From: Endomychus coccineus
Lineage: Eukaryota; Arthropoda; Insecta; Coleoptera; Endomychidae
Reading direction: 5' to 3'
DNA: 64,000 nt
Assembly: GCA_958510875.1 (NCBI GenBank)
Contig: OY294068.1
Span: 157,454,388-157,518,387, forward strand
The notes under the pieces are model-generated. The model saw nothing but the letters and a program-made list of their open reading frames with translations. It did not search any database and was not told the origin of the DNA. Shown here one piece after another: positions 12,336-24,417 of this stretch (its first letter is position 1; the number at the start of each line of letters is the position of its first letter). The position numbers and the translations under genes are program-made.

Positions 12336-12670
12336 AGCTAGTGATGATGTACTAATGTCGAAAGAAAACTGTGATTATATGGTCCGATTCTCTCCAAAAT
12401 TGTTATGTAGGGTTTTTGAGGCGGTAGATCATAAGTTTTTCAGTCAATCTTTAAAAATTTAATATAGAGGCAAAGATGGCGGACGAATTTATGATTATGG
12501 TCCGATTCTATTCCAAATGGATATATGGGATTTTTGGGGTTGGAGATCATGATTTTTTATTTCTTTTTAGTATACTTTAAAATAAAAATTTTGTCTTAAA
12601 ATAAAATTTTCACAGGAGTGTCCGAAAACTAGTTTGCTAAAAAGTGAGAGAACAACAACTTTTTTACTTT
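12336..12670 (+). repeat. Short copy of the GATGGCGG satellite-bearing element (two units)
   Basis: Two units of the ~104-bp repeat (GTGATTATATGGTCCGATTC at 12370 and TGATTATGGTCCGATTCTAT near 12492) are followed by the same exit sequence as at 42490-42663. That exit includes GATTTTTTATTTCTTTTTA, AGTGTCCG(A/C)AA(A/G)CTAG and AAAGTGAG. This is a low-copy relative of the array at 41450-42490. Confidence 0.65.
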
Positions 12671-13015
12671 CGATATTCCGTTGTAACGATGCTTAAAATT
12701 TTGAAATATCGTTTAATTTAGATCAGGCAGTAAATACGGATATTACATGTAAACTCAGTTTGAACAGTTCAGTATTTCAATAGATATGCGTGAATTCCGA
12801 ATGTGAATTCCGTGATTGTCATTTTTCTAAATCTCCGTAATTACGAATAAGTGTAATTATTCAAATAGATGAATGGAAATCATGCCCGTTTAAAAATTGC
12901 ATTCATTCCGATAAAATATGTTGCAAAAACAGGGGTCTGGCAAGTTAACGCATCAAAGTTTTGAACAACCTTATGTATAAAAAAGGCGAACAACCAAAAA
13001 ACTCCGATAACACTT
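12671..13015. other. Unassigned stretch
   Basis: AT-rich, with no recognisable gene or repeat terminus. Confidence 0.35.
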
Positions 13016-14652
13016 GTGTAGTGTGCCGGGAGGAACTAGTGGAGCATCATGCACACGAATTTTAGATCTAAGAAGTAGCGTCACTTTTAAGCATTGTTCG
13101 GGACATAAGTAAGAAATCCTTGGCACAAAATAAGGAATTGGTGGAGCAGACTTGACCAGAACCTCGAAAAACGTATAAAAGCCGTGACAGATAACAGATC
13201 GCTCTCTTTTGTGATTTCAATTTTCAAGCAGTACAATTGCTTTTTTGTGATTTTGATTTTCCAATAGTACCGTTGAAGTGAGATTAAGACAAGAATCGAA
13301 GTGAATTAATTATCCGAGTTTGAGTCAGATTCAAACTGTGAAGTAACAATAGTGTTCCTTTTAAGTGAATTGTTTCAGAAGGTAAATGATAGCAAATAAG
13401 TTTATATTTTTGGGCATTACGATATATTGATTTCCGTAGTTTATGATTATTATTGTGATTGGTAAACGTTTGTACGATATCTGAGTTCCGTAGCATTCAG
13501 TAATTTGGATTGTTATATTTGAGTTCATCCCGTCATAGGTCGGACCGCGCACGATTTGAATTCGCACTTGAATTGAAGTATTCAAGTAATTGTATGGTGT
13601 GTACAGAGTGTGTATGTTTGAACGATAGGGGCGTCTTTGGGTATATTTGTGCACGCTGTGATCTACCGGAAGTATAAGTATATCCTAGACGACCAAACCG
13701 CCAACGACTTGTACACGCTGTGATCTACCGGAAGTAGAAGTTGGGGTGGTTGTGTGATTGAGAATCGTAATTTCCCCTTAATCGTATGAGAAGTCCTCGG
13801 CCGTGGATGTAGGGGATATTGCAGATATGATAGTTAGGGTTTGTGCACGCTGTGATCTACCGGAAGTATAAGCCCTAATTGTCTAGCTTCTGAATCTGTA
13901 AGGTATATGAAATCTACACTGTCATACAATTACCGGGAATTCCGTTGATAGCTAATACCAGGGTGGTAGAATAAACTCAATTAGAGTAATTAACCGAAAT
14001 ATCGTAAAATCTGATATCGTACAATCGGAAAATTAGTGCAAAACAATATTTTCCGAACCGACCGAATTTTATAACCGAATATATCGTAGTGTGATTTGAA
14101 CCTTTCACGTAATATTGCTATCAAATATTTACCGAATACCGCTCATTACGCTAGGACCTGTTTGATTTATATTTTCCGCAAATTGATGAATGTGAATCAT
14201 TTGTCAACCGATTCCGTACCGTTCAATTGAAATTAAATACCGAACATATCGTAAAGTAGATATGCTGAAAGAGTTTTCATATACCGTTTGAGCTTCATTA
14301 CATTTTCCGTCTGGGTAAAATCTTTGTAAATAATACCGTTCAATTGCATTTATATTGATTATTCTGAAAGTGTACTTGTTATATTTATTATATATTTTAA
14401 TATTTGGAATTCCCCGTTTTATTAAATAATTTCTGCTCCATCTTCAAATGAGCTAAGTTTTAACCAGGTATCAATTGTAATTAAAGCCTACAATTTTGAT
14501 ACTGTTTTCTGCCCAATGGACTCTGGTTATACTTCACTGTAGCTACCCTAGGGACAAGGCTATCTATAGATAGCATAGTGACAAGCCTTGTGGTGAAGAC
14601 CCTAGCAGAAGTCTTCAAAAAGGAGTAAACCTTAGAAAAATCTGGCGCCCGA
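13016..14652 (+). mobile_element. LTR-like leader with TATA box and primer-binding-site-like end
   Basis: CGTATAAAAGCC at 13169 is a good TATA box. Downstream comes a long leader without frames, then a short palindrome CTATCTATAGATAG near 14560. At 14643-14652 TGGCGCCCGA resembles a retroelement tRNA primer-binding site. This order (promoter, leader, primer site) suggests one LTR plus the start of the internal region of a Gypsy or BEL type element. No second LTR and no gag/pol is visible next to it, so the boundaries are uncertain; a host promoter is the alternative. Confidence 0.3.
13650..13868 (+). repeat. Three dispersed 27-bp repeats with an ETS-type core
   Basis: Copies at 13650-13676, 13711-13737 and 13842-13868 share CACGCTGTGATCTACCGG followed by AAGTA. 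The core ACCGGAAGTA matches the ETS-family binding consensus. They sit inside the putative LTR leader, and spacing is irregular. Confidence 0.7.
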
Positions 14653-14925
14653 GGATTAGGAGCTTACCGCAGTAAGCAAAATACCGAAAAGCGACAAGGT
14701 ACACGTCATACCGTTAATTTCGGAGAAATTGAATATGTATTGCTTATTCCACTCTAGGAGCAAATACAATGAAGCAAACATTTTGTTATTGATTTCTGAC
14801 GCAACTTTCTATGTAGACGAAGCAACAGAAGTAGCCGACCAATCTGCTATATATTTTGCGCGTTAATGTATTCTCTCCTGAATGAACTAAGGAAGCAACA
14901 GAACATTATTAAATGCACCGACCTA

Positions 14926-15729
14926 TACAGGGTGTCTCACCACGAACTTCATCGATCGATATCTCAAAAAGTAAGCATAGCATTTTTTTTTTCAATTTGG
15001 CTGCTGATCAAAGTCAATGTCAAAGTCAATACTATTCATCTAAAATATTTTCAAGATGTGGCACTTCCGGTTATTTTAAATGGAACACCCTATAATGTAT
15101 TGCATTTCTTCATTCTCTGACAGTCGTATAATCAGCCTTGGCCAACTAGATATATCAAACTTAAAAACCCCCGCTTGACAAAGGTGGAAAACTAGTATAT
15201 TGTGAATAAATCGAAAATGATAATATTCAGGTATAGGGGATCCAAACACAAAGTTGCCCTAATTTTTTGTGCTGAATACGGCTACTATAAAACAAATGGG
15301 GTTTCCATTTGAAAATTTAGTTTATGACATTTTTTGAATCATTATTTCAATAATTTTTCAACTTTCTGTATATTATTTCTCTGCGCTAAGACTTTGCAGC
15401 CGTTATGAAGAAACTATCAATTGAGTACGGGTCTGCATCTGTAATTTCTTCTCTAAAATAGAAAATATCTCAAAAACGGTTGAACTTAGGTATAGGACAT
15501 GAATGAATTGTACCTAGAAATTCTCATAGAATCCAAAAATGGAATAAATTGTAGGCTGTTCCATTTAAAATAGTTGTCATCTCCGGTATAACCGGAAGTG
15601 CCGCATCTTCAAAATACTTTAGAAAAATAGTACTCATTGACTTTGGTCAGCTGCCAAAATTTCCAAAAAATTCTATGTTTACTTTTTGAGATATCGATCG
15701 ATGCAGTTCGTTGTGAGACATCCTGTATA
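14926..15729. mobile_element. MITE with ~170-bp terminal inverted repeats
   Basis: The left end TATACAGGGTGTCTCACCAC continues through ATCGATCGATATCTCAAAAAGTAA. It is inverted at the right as TTACTTTTTGAGATATCGAT ending in GAGACATCCTGTATA. Homology between the arms extends to about 15095 and 15550, including GCACTTCCGG / CCGGAAGTGC. No transposase frame lies between the arms. TA-flanked CAGGGTG ends are common in insect non-autonomous elements. Confidence 0.75.
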
Positions 15730-17246
15730 CACATCATCAGATTGCAAGCAAGATCCTATTAGAGGCGAAAACCGTAGACGATGAATCTCCAGAAGACCTG
15801 GGTCGTCATATTTCCGGAAATTTTCAAAAAATTACGCAATCCCATACGCCTTGGTTATTATGTATAATATTGAAACAAATGGTTCTGTGTTGGGGGTAGT
15901 AATATTGAAGAGAGTAAGTAAGTACTCTTAATATCCACGATGCATAGTTTGTTCAGTAATCAGTACCTGTATAGTTCTAGAAGCACCAACATTCAAGGCT
16001 ACTTTCAATCATCGATGAATTTTTCAATATCTTGCTTCGAGAATATTCTTTGCGTGATTATATCATGAACCATTGTTTTTCGAAAAATCAATTAATCTAC
16101 GAATAGGAATGCGCCACAAAATTTGGAAAGGGGATAATATAGTCGTAATGAACATGGGTCCGCAAATGGACCGTTTCGAAGATTTTGCGTGTTTACTTAC
16201 CACTATATATACAAATAAATGAACAAACAATGGGATTTATGAACAAACAATAGGATTTATGAACAAACAACAAAGGCGGATATTCTGGTCCACCGTCCAC
16301 ATGTCTTTGTTTACACTTAATGCCAATTGGTTTCGCTAGAATGACTGCTCCATTATTATCTGAAATTCTATATTGATTCTTTATATCTCAGTATATAAAA
16401 TTTCTTGTTTCATCTGTATCATGAAATAGTGACAATTAATTAACCAGCTATTCTTGATTACATCACAATGCATTCCACTTGACATTTCATTAATATCATG
16501 GCAGTCTAGATATGCATATCAGTATTTATAAATTGTAGACCTTCAAATATTCATTTCGAATCTTTTTCAGTTCGTAAATAATGAATGTAAATATAAATAA
16601 GTTAAGAGTGGCCTTTTAGCATTTATAGCTTTCAACCCAATGTTATTATTTTATCAGTGAATGATAATTTTGGACTGTAATTATCATTAGTTCCTCTATA
16701 CAGGTTGTTATCAGACCTGTGGGGATCAGGATTTCAAAAAAATTCTACAAAGAACATTCAGAGAAATAAGCTAATAATGAATCACTTACCTCCATGTTCT
16801 GCAGAACATGTAGTTGTCCACAGCATGAGCAAAACGCTTCACATCTTATATAAATTTAAATCACTAATTTGATAGATCGGATCTCATCCAGAGTGAAAAA
16901 TACTTTTAAATTGAACATGCAGGAAAAGTCGATCCATTACCTGAAGGAAATTTCAATAAATATTGCTTCACTTCCGTCTAATATTCAACAAATCAAGAAA
17001 TTATATTGTTCCCTAGTTATATGATCAATAATAATATAAATGCATACATTTGCTACTGTATTTTTCATGAGTGGTGCCTTTATGCCAAAGAATAGCTAGC
17101 ACAAGGCAATGCTTAGAAAAGTTTATGTCTCAGAAAATATTAAATTTTCGCTATTAACATATATCGAAGTTCTCAATACCCATCTAAGTCCCCATTCATA
17201 GAATGAGATAATCGAGAAAAATTATTAACATTGACGCTGGACTTCC
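15730..17246. other. Unassigned AT-rich stretch with one minisatellite
   Basis: No gene or transposon terminus was recognised apart from the tandem repeat at 16215-16275. Confidence 0.35.
16215..16275 (+). repeat. Three-copy 22-bp tandem repeat
   Basis: TGAACAAACAATGGGATTTA recurs with one or two changes three times head to tail. Confidence 0.8.
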
Positions 17247-17249
17247 CAT

Positions 17250-17749
17250 TAATCCAGGCAATGAGCCGGGATTTCAGCTATAATAATGGAAAAAAAATAT
17301 GTAGGTCAGAATCTAAAATTTTTTGTGGGGTTATCAGGATCATTCATAACACATGAAACCTCACCGGCCATTTCTGGCCCCCAAAAGGGTAATTTCGAAT
17401 TTAAAATGCACCAAGGTTTTTTTTTGGGTCGTTGATCACGATTTTGATTTCAGATGTAGTTGAAATCAATTATGGGGGTGGAAAATCGATCAAATTGGCC
17501 ATTTTTGCACCCTTATAGATTATTTTGGCAATATATATGATTATTGGATTTTAAATTAAGCAAGGGGGTTTTTTGGGTCTCTGATCACGATTTTGTCGTT
17601 AATTTACTTTTGATCAATCCTGGGGGTGGAAAATCGGCAAGTTTTGCTCATTTTTGGCCCCAAGGGGGGGGGGGGGTGTTATCGAACCCCACAAAAATTT
17701 ATCGATTCCGACCTGCATGTCTTTTTTTTTCGTATCGTTGCCTGGACTA
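17250..17749. mobile_element. TAGTC-family DNA transposon, 500-bp non-autonomous copy
   Basis: It starts TAATCCAGGCAATGA and ends TCGTTGCCTGGACTA, flanked by a 3-bp repeat CAT (17247-17249, 17750-17752). Second-tier inverted blocks follow: GTAGGTCAGAATC / GATTCCGACCTGCAT and TTTTTTGTGGGG / CCCCACAAAAATTT. Two internal copies of GGGTC(G/T)(T/C)TGATCACGATTTTG lie at about 17425 and 17575. GGGGGGGGGG ends one subterminal block. No convincing coding frame exists. Confidence 0.75.
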
Positions 17750-18024
17750 CATTCCGGCACGAAAGTTCGGTGCTATTATCCTACTTGGATGATCCGTACA
17801 ATAACGGTTATTTCTTATTTCCTTGCACTATAAGTTCTAACCGTCGATGCCTCAGCTACCTTTGAATGGGTCGACGTAACTGGCATCTATTAATTGCCTT
17901 TCTATGTAGGTAAATTCAGTCCCGGTTGTTTTTAAGGTCACTTAAACTGATCTCAGGTATGTACCTGGTTGTCAGGTCTGATAATTAGCAATTAGTACCT
18001 CCTGTAGGCAAGTATGTGCACTAT

Positions 18025-18262
18025 AACCAATAATGATTATTTATTATACCCCCTTTGTTTCTAACCTAACTTCGTTGATATAGAATGCAAATATTGTAAT
18101 CATGCTAATCTTAACACTCATAATAACCAATAATGATTGTTTATTGTACCCTCTTTGTTTCTAACCTAACCTAACCTAACCTACTAACATAACTTTGTTG
18201 ATAAAGAATGCAAATATTGTAATCGCGCTAATCTTAACACTCTTAAATAACCAATAATGATC
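18025..18262 (+). repeat. Tandem duplication with interstitial TTAGG-type run
   Basis: AACCAATAATGATTATTTAT starts a ~100-bp unit at 18025. It recurs near 18125 and partly at 18246. The second unit contains (CTAAC)4 at 18161-18183, the complement of the insect telomeric repeat TTAGG, where the first copy has only one or two units. Confidence 0.75.
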
Positions 18263-18829
18263 ACATATCAGTGTGTATCAGTAAGGTTTGGGCAATCTCT
18301 CATTTTCTTGATAAATTTTTTACATTCTGTAGTGTCTCCAAAATGCCACATTTGGTGCATCGAAATCGAACTTTATCAGTTCATCGTGTTTACTGTAACT
18401 TCTCTAGAAACCGACTTTTTTTTTGTGGCACTGTAGAGTTTCTTTGACATATATATAAAGACATATGCAAGAAGCGTCGAAAATGCATAACTTTATTTCC
18501 AGCAATTGTTAATTTATAGTGAAGTTCCTGCCTATTTTGGCATTTTCTTCTCAATATTTAGCTTTTTTTACCCTGAAAGAGACATGAATGGGAATAATAT
18601 ATGTTTAGTAAAAATCGTTAGTGAAATCTCAATGATAGTTAGTAAACCTGCGTTTAGTAATGAGATGAACGAATTTCGAATAGGTAGTTGTTTTAATTTT
18701 TTTTAATAATTTTTTTTTCTCACGTACTAAGTCCTATAAGGTAATGGTGATCATAAGTGATTCAATTATGAAAGATATTCAGCGCTTGATGTGGCAATTT
18801 ATGTTTGATTTTAAATGGGGCATTTTGCA
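18263..18829. other. Unassigned AT-rich stretch
   Basis: No supported feature. The 66-aa frame at 18506-18706 carries no recognisable domain. Confidence 0.35.
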
Positions 18830-19400
18830 TTGTTAAATTACTACATTCCTCAATAGAGGATTATGATGTGTCTGTATTCGGCAGAATTTCTCGGCCAAGG
18901 GTATATTCTCTTATTACGGGGGTGTTTGTGCGTTCATCAAGGTCACGTATGTATGCGTATCTATCTTCGTTCAAGATTAATCTGAGGCATTTGTTCTGAA
19001 AGACTTGTAGTCTTCTTATATGAGTTGCTGAAGAACTGCACCAGACGGGGGCAGCGTATGGATTCCAGGCCTTATTACGATTTTATAAATAAAGTTTTTA
19101 TTTTTGAAATTCATAGGACTGGTTTTGTTTAGGAGCGGATATAAACTTTTCAGTATCCCATATATATTCAATGTTTTTATTATATGAGTATTGTACGTCA
19201 GTTTAGTGTCGAGGTGAACTCCTAGATACTTTACATTGTCTCATACGTCGATTTTATGACTTTGAATTTTGATAGGCGTAATGATTTATGAATCGTTGAA
19301 TTTCTTCGAAAATACTATCGCCTCTGTTTTGGATGGATTTATGGTAATTTTCCATTTTAAATAGTAATTTACCAATATGTCTAATCTAGAACCCGACTGC
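18830..19400 (-). mobile_element. Non-LTR retrotransposon RT thumb fragment (Jockey-like)
   Basis: On the minus strand the sequence reads, with frameshifts, a KFKVIK...YLGVHLDTKL-like block, then KSLYPLLNKTS-like text. It then reads HIRRLQVFQNKCLRLILNED (about 19000) and RTNTPVIREYTLGREILP. The LQVFQNKCLRLI block is a hallmark of the C-terminal RT region of Jockey-type LINEs. Stops make it a relic. Confidence 0.6.
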
Positions 19401-20429
19401 TGACGATTAGGAAATATTGTAATAAATGAAAAATGTTAAGTCCCGGTACCGACAGTACTCAAGTCGCCTAGCCCGAAAACCGATATTTTGACCACTAGGT
19501 ACTCCAATGAAGACTGATATATGTAATGCAAGTATCCTGGAAATGTGATAAGCGTATTCGTACACAGAACAAATTGCTTGTTGAAGGTACAAAATACCAA
19601 TAGTAACGAAGATGAGTCAACATACATGTTATCCAGTCGTAGTAAAGAATAATATTGGTTGTTTGAGGAAGACGCAGGTATTTGATTAGAGGGTGTTCAT
19701 ATTAGTTAGTTAAGCAGTAGCAGGAAATGTTCAAAACGAAATGGTTACATTGATATCTAGTTCGAGTTTCTGTTTGTCTTTGTACTACATCAACGTGAAA
19801 GAAGCGACTAGGTAAAACTAGCTTTGCAACCTTAAACGGGAAATGAGATCGAGCAGGGGAATCCGAGAAATTGAAAGCGCACAGCATACGATAGTTACAT
19901 AATAGTTCGAGTTCTAATCATCATAATCGCTACCAACTTGGATGACGACGTACTCCAGTTGTTATTGTGATGCTAACCTATAGAAAGTTAGATGTGTTGC
20001 ATATTACTGCCGCTTCTATTAAACGTAAGTGAGTGTCTTCTTTTGTTCTGCGTGAAGTGTGGCGTTATTCATCCATTAGATGGTTGTTTAAAAATGTTGT
20101 TGTCGGAAGATGGCGGTTTTTTCGGTTTTGTCGAATATGCGGTTCAAAAGTGATTTGTTTCAACGAAAGGTATTTATGAAAATTTTTTACATAGCATTTT
20201 TGCTAGCTATCTTTCAGCGAGGCAAATGTAACATTAATTTTTCATGTTCTCCTGATTGAAGCCCATCCTATGTAGGTTTTTATAGAAACCAACGATGATT
20301 TCAATTACTAGAATCCGTGTTTTGGTATACCTCTAAGAATTATTGTTGATTAGGTTGAACACATTATTTTTAAAGCATTGATTTTATTTTGAGCATACTT
20401 TTGTTTTTTTTTTTGAAGAGGGATACTAC
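19401..20429. other. Unassigned stretch
   Basis: Two overlapping ~60-aa minus-strand frames at 19407-19627 and one at 19702-19887 have no recognisable motif. No terminal repeats are seen. A donor-like GTAAGTGAG occurs near 20025 with no coding support. Confidence 0.35.
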
Positions 20430-21750
20430 ACTCATCTATTCGCAAATAAAACACCTGGTGCCTCCCATGCAACACGGGTTTCGACAATCTCAAATTTGGC
20501 CTGTTCCACCCGGGATGTCCCTGAGTCCTTCGACCGCCAAGGTCAGGTCGACTTCATATACACAGACTAATGCTTTTTCAATCGTACCTGTTTCGGAGAC
20601 GTTCAGATAGTTTCAGTGTACCAACCTAGCCTTATGTCTCTGTATCAGGCGCCCTCCAAGGTACTATTTTGGCGCCACTATCATCGTTTTTATCAAAGAC
20701 CTTACATTGTCGATTGAAATATTTTTATCCGCTGTTGGCCTTACAATATTCCGCCAGATCTTCTCAAATAACTACGGTGCAGAACCTCAAAGAGACGTTA
20801 TTGCTACATGTCGCTGGTGTCCAGTTAACCACATGAGCCTGAATATTGACAAGTGCAACGTTTTGGCATCCACACGAACAAAACTAGTCAACGAGATAGG
20901 TATTTGATAAATGGCCAATTTGAGAAATGTAAAGTTGTAAAGGATTTGGGTGTCCACTTTGACTGCTCTTTTTTACTTTCCAAACTGGATCTGAAGTCCA
21001 ATATACCTTGCGCACATTAACTGTACAACGCCGCTTCGTGATGCTGGCCCTTACTTTTATTGGATGGTATTTTTCCAATTCGCAGTTGTGGCCAAGACTT
21101 ATTTCGAAAAATTAACTTCCTATCTAATGCTGCATAACTGTCTATCCGCAAATAAAACACCGGCTCCCATGCAACACAGGTTCATGAAAAGGAGATCGAC
21201 GTTCACAAATTTGGCCTGCTTCACCCGGGATGTTCTTGAGCCCTTCGACCGCCAAGGTCAGGTCGACGTCATATACACAGATTTCTCAAAGGCGTTTGAC
21301 CAGGTTGAACAATATATTCTCAAAGGCGTTTGACCAGGTTGAACAATATATTCTCAAAGTAAGCTGCAATCTTTTGGACCTTACGTTGTCCACTAAACGA
21401 TTTTAATTCGCTGTTGACATTACAATATTCCGCCAGATCTCCTCAAACAACTACGATGAAGTTTCTCAAAGCATTGCTGCATGTCACTGGTGTCCCTTTA
21501 ACCACATGAGCTTTTGAATATTGACAAGTGCAACGTTTTGTTATTCACACGGAAAAAACTAGTCAACGAAATAAGTATTCGATAGAATATTGTCAATTTG
21601 AGAGATGTAACGTTATAAAGGATTTGGTTGTCCACTTTGACTCTGCCCTTGTTTTACCTACTAAACTCGATCTTGAGTCAAATCTACCATGTGCTAGGTT
21701 ATCACATAAGCTTCTTAATAATTATTGGATGCGCTTCTCCTAATAAAAAT
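20430..21750 (+). mobile_element. CR1/Jockey-like LINE, two head-to-tail RT fragments
   Basis: Copy 1 (20430-21062) and copy 2 (21100-21750) are diverged direct repeats of the same RT region. Copy 2 reads MKRRSTFTNLACFTRDVL, then GQVDVIYTDFSKAFDQVE, containing the RT palm block with the first catalytic Asp. Later come HMSLNIDKC and VKDLGVHFDS-type blocks. In copy 2 a 33-bp segment (TTCTCAAAGGCGTTTGACCA...) is itself duplicated near 21282-21360. Both copies have stops. Copy 1 has lost the palm Asp region by frameshift. Confidence 0.65.
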
Positions 21751-22291
21751 TAACTTCCTAGTTCCAAGACAGCACCAGATCGAGTTCGATATTCAATAGT
21801 GACCTATCAAGAACAAGTTGTCGTGAATTCAATAGTATTTCTAGAGAATGTGAGATATTTTGAAACTATTTGTTCTTTTGTTGCAACAATGTGCAGTGCT
21901 TTGAGCATTATCAGATATTAGCAGATTTCCTCTTTCTAGTACAATATCGCAGCCAAATGTTTTATGTTTTTCCATGTTTCCGGTATTTTGTTCCCGGTTG
22001 GAAAATGAAGTAATTTTATTGTCATATTCTAGTCAAGTAGTCATAGTATTGTCTATTGAAATTCAATAAGTACTCTAAAGAATCGGCGCCGATGTATCCC
22101 CCACCTAAAGCAGAATGGGCGTGATTTATAGATAACGCGCATGTTGGTATCCCGTTACTCCCTTAACTCCCGACACGGACCAGTACGTCCCGATATCTGT
22201 TTTTCATAAATTCTTACTGACTAGTAACTAACAATAATTTTTTCATTTGACATGGATTCAGAAGCATGTGCAGTTAAACATAAATAATCTT
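21751..22291. other. Unassigned AT-rich stretch
   Basis: Nothing recognisable lies between the LINE pair and the Penelope-like fragment. Confidence 0.35.
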
Positions 22292-22414
22292 CTAAAACAC
22301 AACATTACCCTTATCCATTAAAAGTGTGAACAGAAGATTACACTCAGCAGGAAATGAATCTGAATTCATTAAATTGCTTTTTCGGTTATACATTTCCATT
22401 TCCTCTAAATCCCC
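22292..22414 (-). mobile_element. Penelope-like element, C-terminal fragment
   Basis: The minus strand reads DLEEMEMYNRKSNLMNSD followed by FPAECNLLFTLL and a stop. This fits the LE-E-Y...NLL tail that follows the GIY-YIG domain in Penelope-like elements. The matching upstream part sits across the mariner insertion at 24418-24630, in the same orientation. Confidence 0.5.
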
Positions 22415-24417
22415 TATATACAATGTGTAAATGCCAAATGGAATAAATTCATTATTTCGATTACGGTACATTTTATAGAAAATTCTGAAACATGGCAAAT
22501 TTAAATTATAGATTGACATTCTTCTACGTGAAAATGCGACCCCTACCGTCAACCCCATTCGAATGACAGGTACAACCCCCAATTTTCTAAATGGGAAGTA
22601 TAGGCTTGTGATATATCGTTTGAAAGGTCTCTTCATTCTCTATTCAAAAATGTTATCGCTTTCAAGCTTTTTGCAACAATTAAGATAGAATAAAATAAAA
22701 TTATGTGGTTACCGAAATTCGCTAAAATATACTTATCACAATATACTCAATACTTATTTCCCGTTCAGGTATTGATAATAAGAAAGTAAGCAAAAACCAT
22801 AGCAATGTGCTTTTTAGATGGTATCCATTAAAAATACTTCAAAGAGTTTTCGTGGCAACGTTAGTTTGTTCAAAACGCCTTAGCAAATTGTTTTACATAA
22901 GTTGTCATTTAAGTTGTCAGTATTATAATTTAAGTTTGAAATTAGTTAACTTCAATTCTGAAAAATGGATAGATTAACGGAAATGCATAAAATAACAGTT
23001 GAACAAATGATTGGTTACGGAGATAAAACAACAGGAAGTAACTCGCCTATTTCATGAGAAATTTCCTGATTTACCGCCTATATCCCAAGGAACAGCTGGG
23101 AAGCAGTTTCGCGAGTTTGGTCATGTAAGGCAGATACAAAAACAAGCTGACAATGCACTGAGTGATGACATCAAATTAGATGTGATGCTTGAGTTTGAGG
23201 AAAACCCACATACATCGAGTAGACAGGCATCCACTACATTCAATGTTAGCCATACATCGATAGTAAACATATTAAAAGAAAATTAAATGCGTCCATACAA
23301 AGTGATACCTACTCAGGAGCTCATGGAAGACGATTTTGAGAGGAGAACTTATTTTTGTGAGCGAATGATGGACCTGTTGGATAACAATATTATCCAATTA
23401 GAAAACGTTATGTTTTCTGATGAGTGTACTTTTTCACTAACCGGTCATGCTAATCGTCAAAATTGCCGCTACTGGTCAACGGAAAATCCTCACTGGATGA
23501 AAGAAGAACATACGCAATACCCTCAAAAGATTAATGTTTGGGCAGGGATTGTTGGAAACCATATCATTGGTCCCTTTTTCATTGAGGGCAATTTGAATGG
23601 CGATCATTATTTGGCACTATTTCAAAATGATGTCATTCCCACTTTTGGCAAATTTATATCCTGATCCAGGAAACCCTCAAGTTCCAGTGAATACGATATG
23701 ATTTCAGCAGGATGGAGCACCACCACATTACCAATTTAATGTCCGGCAATACCTCGATACAATATTTCCCAATCGGTGGATAGGGAGGCGATGATCGATT
23801 GAATGGCCAGCGCGATCACCTGATCTTACAATATTAGATTTCTTTTTATGAGGATATGTGTACAAAACTAAACCTTTTCATTTAAATGACTTGAAAGAAC
23901 GAATAACGCTTGCGATGAGCTCGATCACGCCTGATATGTTCAATAATGTTAGAAGACAGTTTTATTTAAAATTAGGATGTTGCCAAGACGTTCGCGGTGA
24001 ACATTTTGAACATCTACTTCATTAACATTCATAGTTCTTTTTTGTATTTTAGAGTTTATTACGTTTTGCATAACATTTTAGTTTTTGATAGTATTGTAGC
24101 GAATTTCGGTAACCACATGACTTTATTTTATTTTATCTCAATTGTTGCAATAAACTTGAAAGCAATAACATTTTTTAATAGAGAATGAAAATACCTTCCA
24201 AACGATATATCACAAGCCTATACTTCCCTTTCAAAAAATTGGGGGTTGTACCTGTCATTCGAAGGGGGTTGAAGGTAGGAGTCGCATTTTCACTTTGAAG
24301 AATGTCAATTTGTAATTTGAATTTGACGTGTTTCGGGATTTTTTATAAATATGTACAGTAACCGAAATAATGAATTTATTCCATTTGGCGTTTACACATT
24401 GTATATATATGTGGTTA
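22415..24417. mobile_element. Mariner-like element with ~315-bp terminal inverted repeats
   Basis: Left arm 22415-22735 and right arm 24090-24417 are inverted copies. Shared blocks include TATACAATGTGTAAA / TTTACACATTGTATA, CATTCGAATG(A)CAGGTACAACC and its complement, AAGCTTGTGATATATCGTTT-type text, and GTGGTTACCGAAATTCGCTA / TAGCGAATTTCGGTAACCAC. The transposase relic lies between them. The element splits a Penelope-like open frame, which fixes its outer limits near 22414/22415 and 24417/24418. Length is about 2.0 kb, long for a mariner because of the arms. Confidence 0.8.
22965..24025 (+). pseudogene. Mariner/Tc1-superfamily transposase, DUF4817 type, broken
   Basis: The frame opens MDRLTEMHKITVEQMIGYGD and shifts near 23029 into EVTRLFHEKFPDLPPIS and FREFGHVR (a helix-turn-helix DNA-binding region). 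It then meets an in-frame TAA at 23284-23286 just before RPYKV. The catalytic core follows: FSDECTFSL (first Asp), ENPHW, PQKINVWAGI, IIGPFF, FQQDGAPPH (second Asp) and WPARSPDLTILDFF (third Asp). Two more stops interrupt it (after RWIGRR and at the Trp of the FFLWGY position). It ends GEHFEHLLH at a TAA. About 350 codons are present, normal for the family. Product would be a DDD transposase; this copy is dead. Confidence 0.8.

Noticed and set aside
16215..16275. CRISPR-like short repeats
   Set aside because: Three head-to-tail 22-mers with no spacers, in a eukaryotic sequence; a minisatellite.
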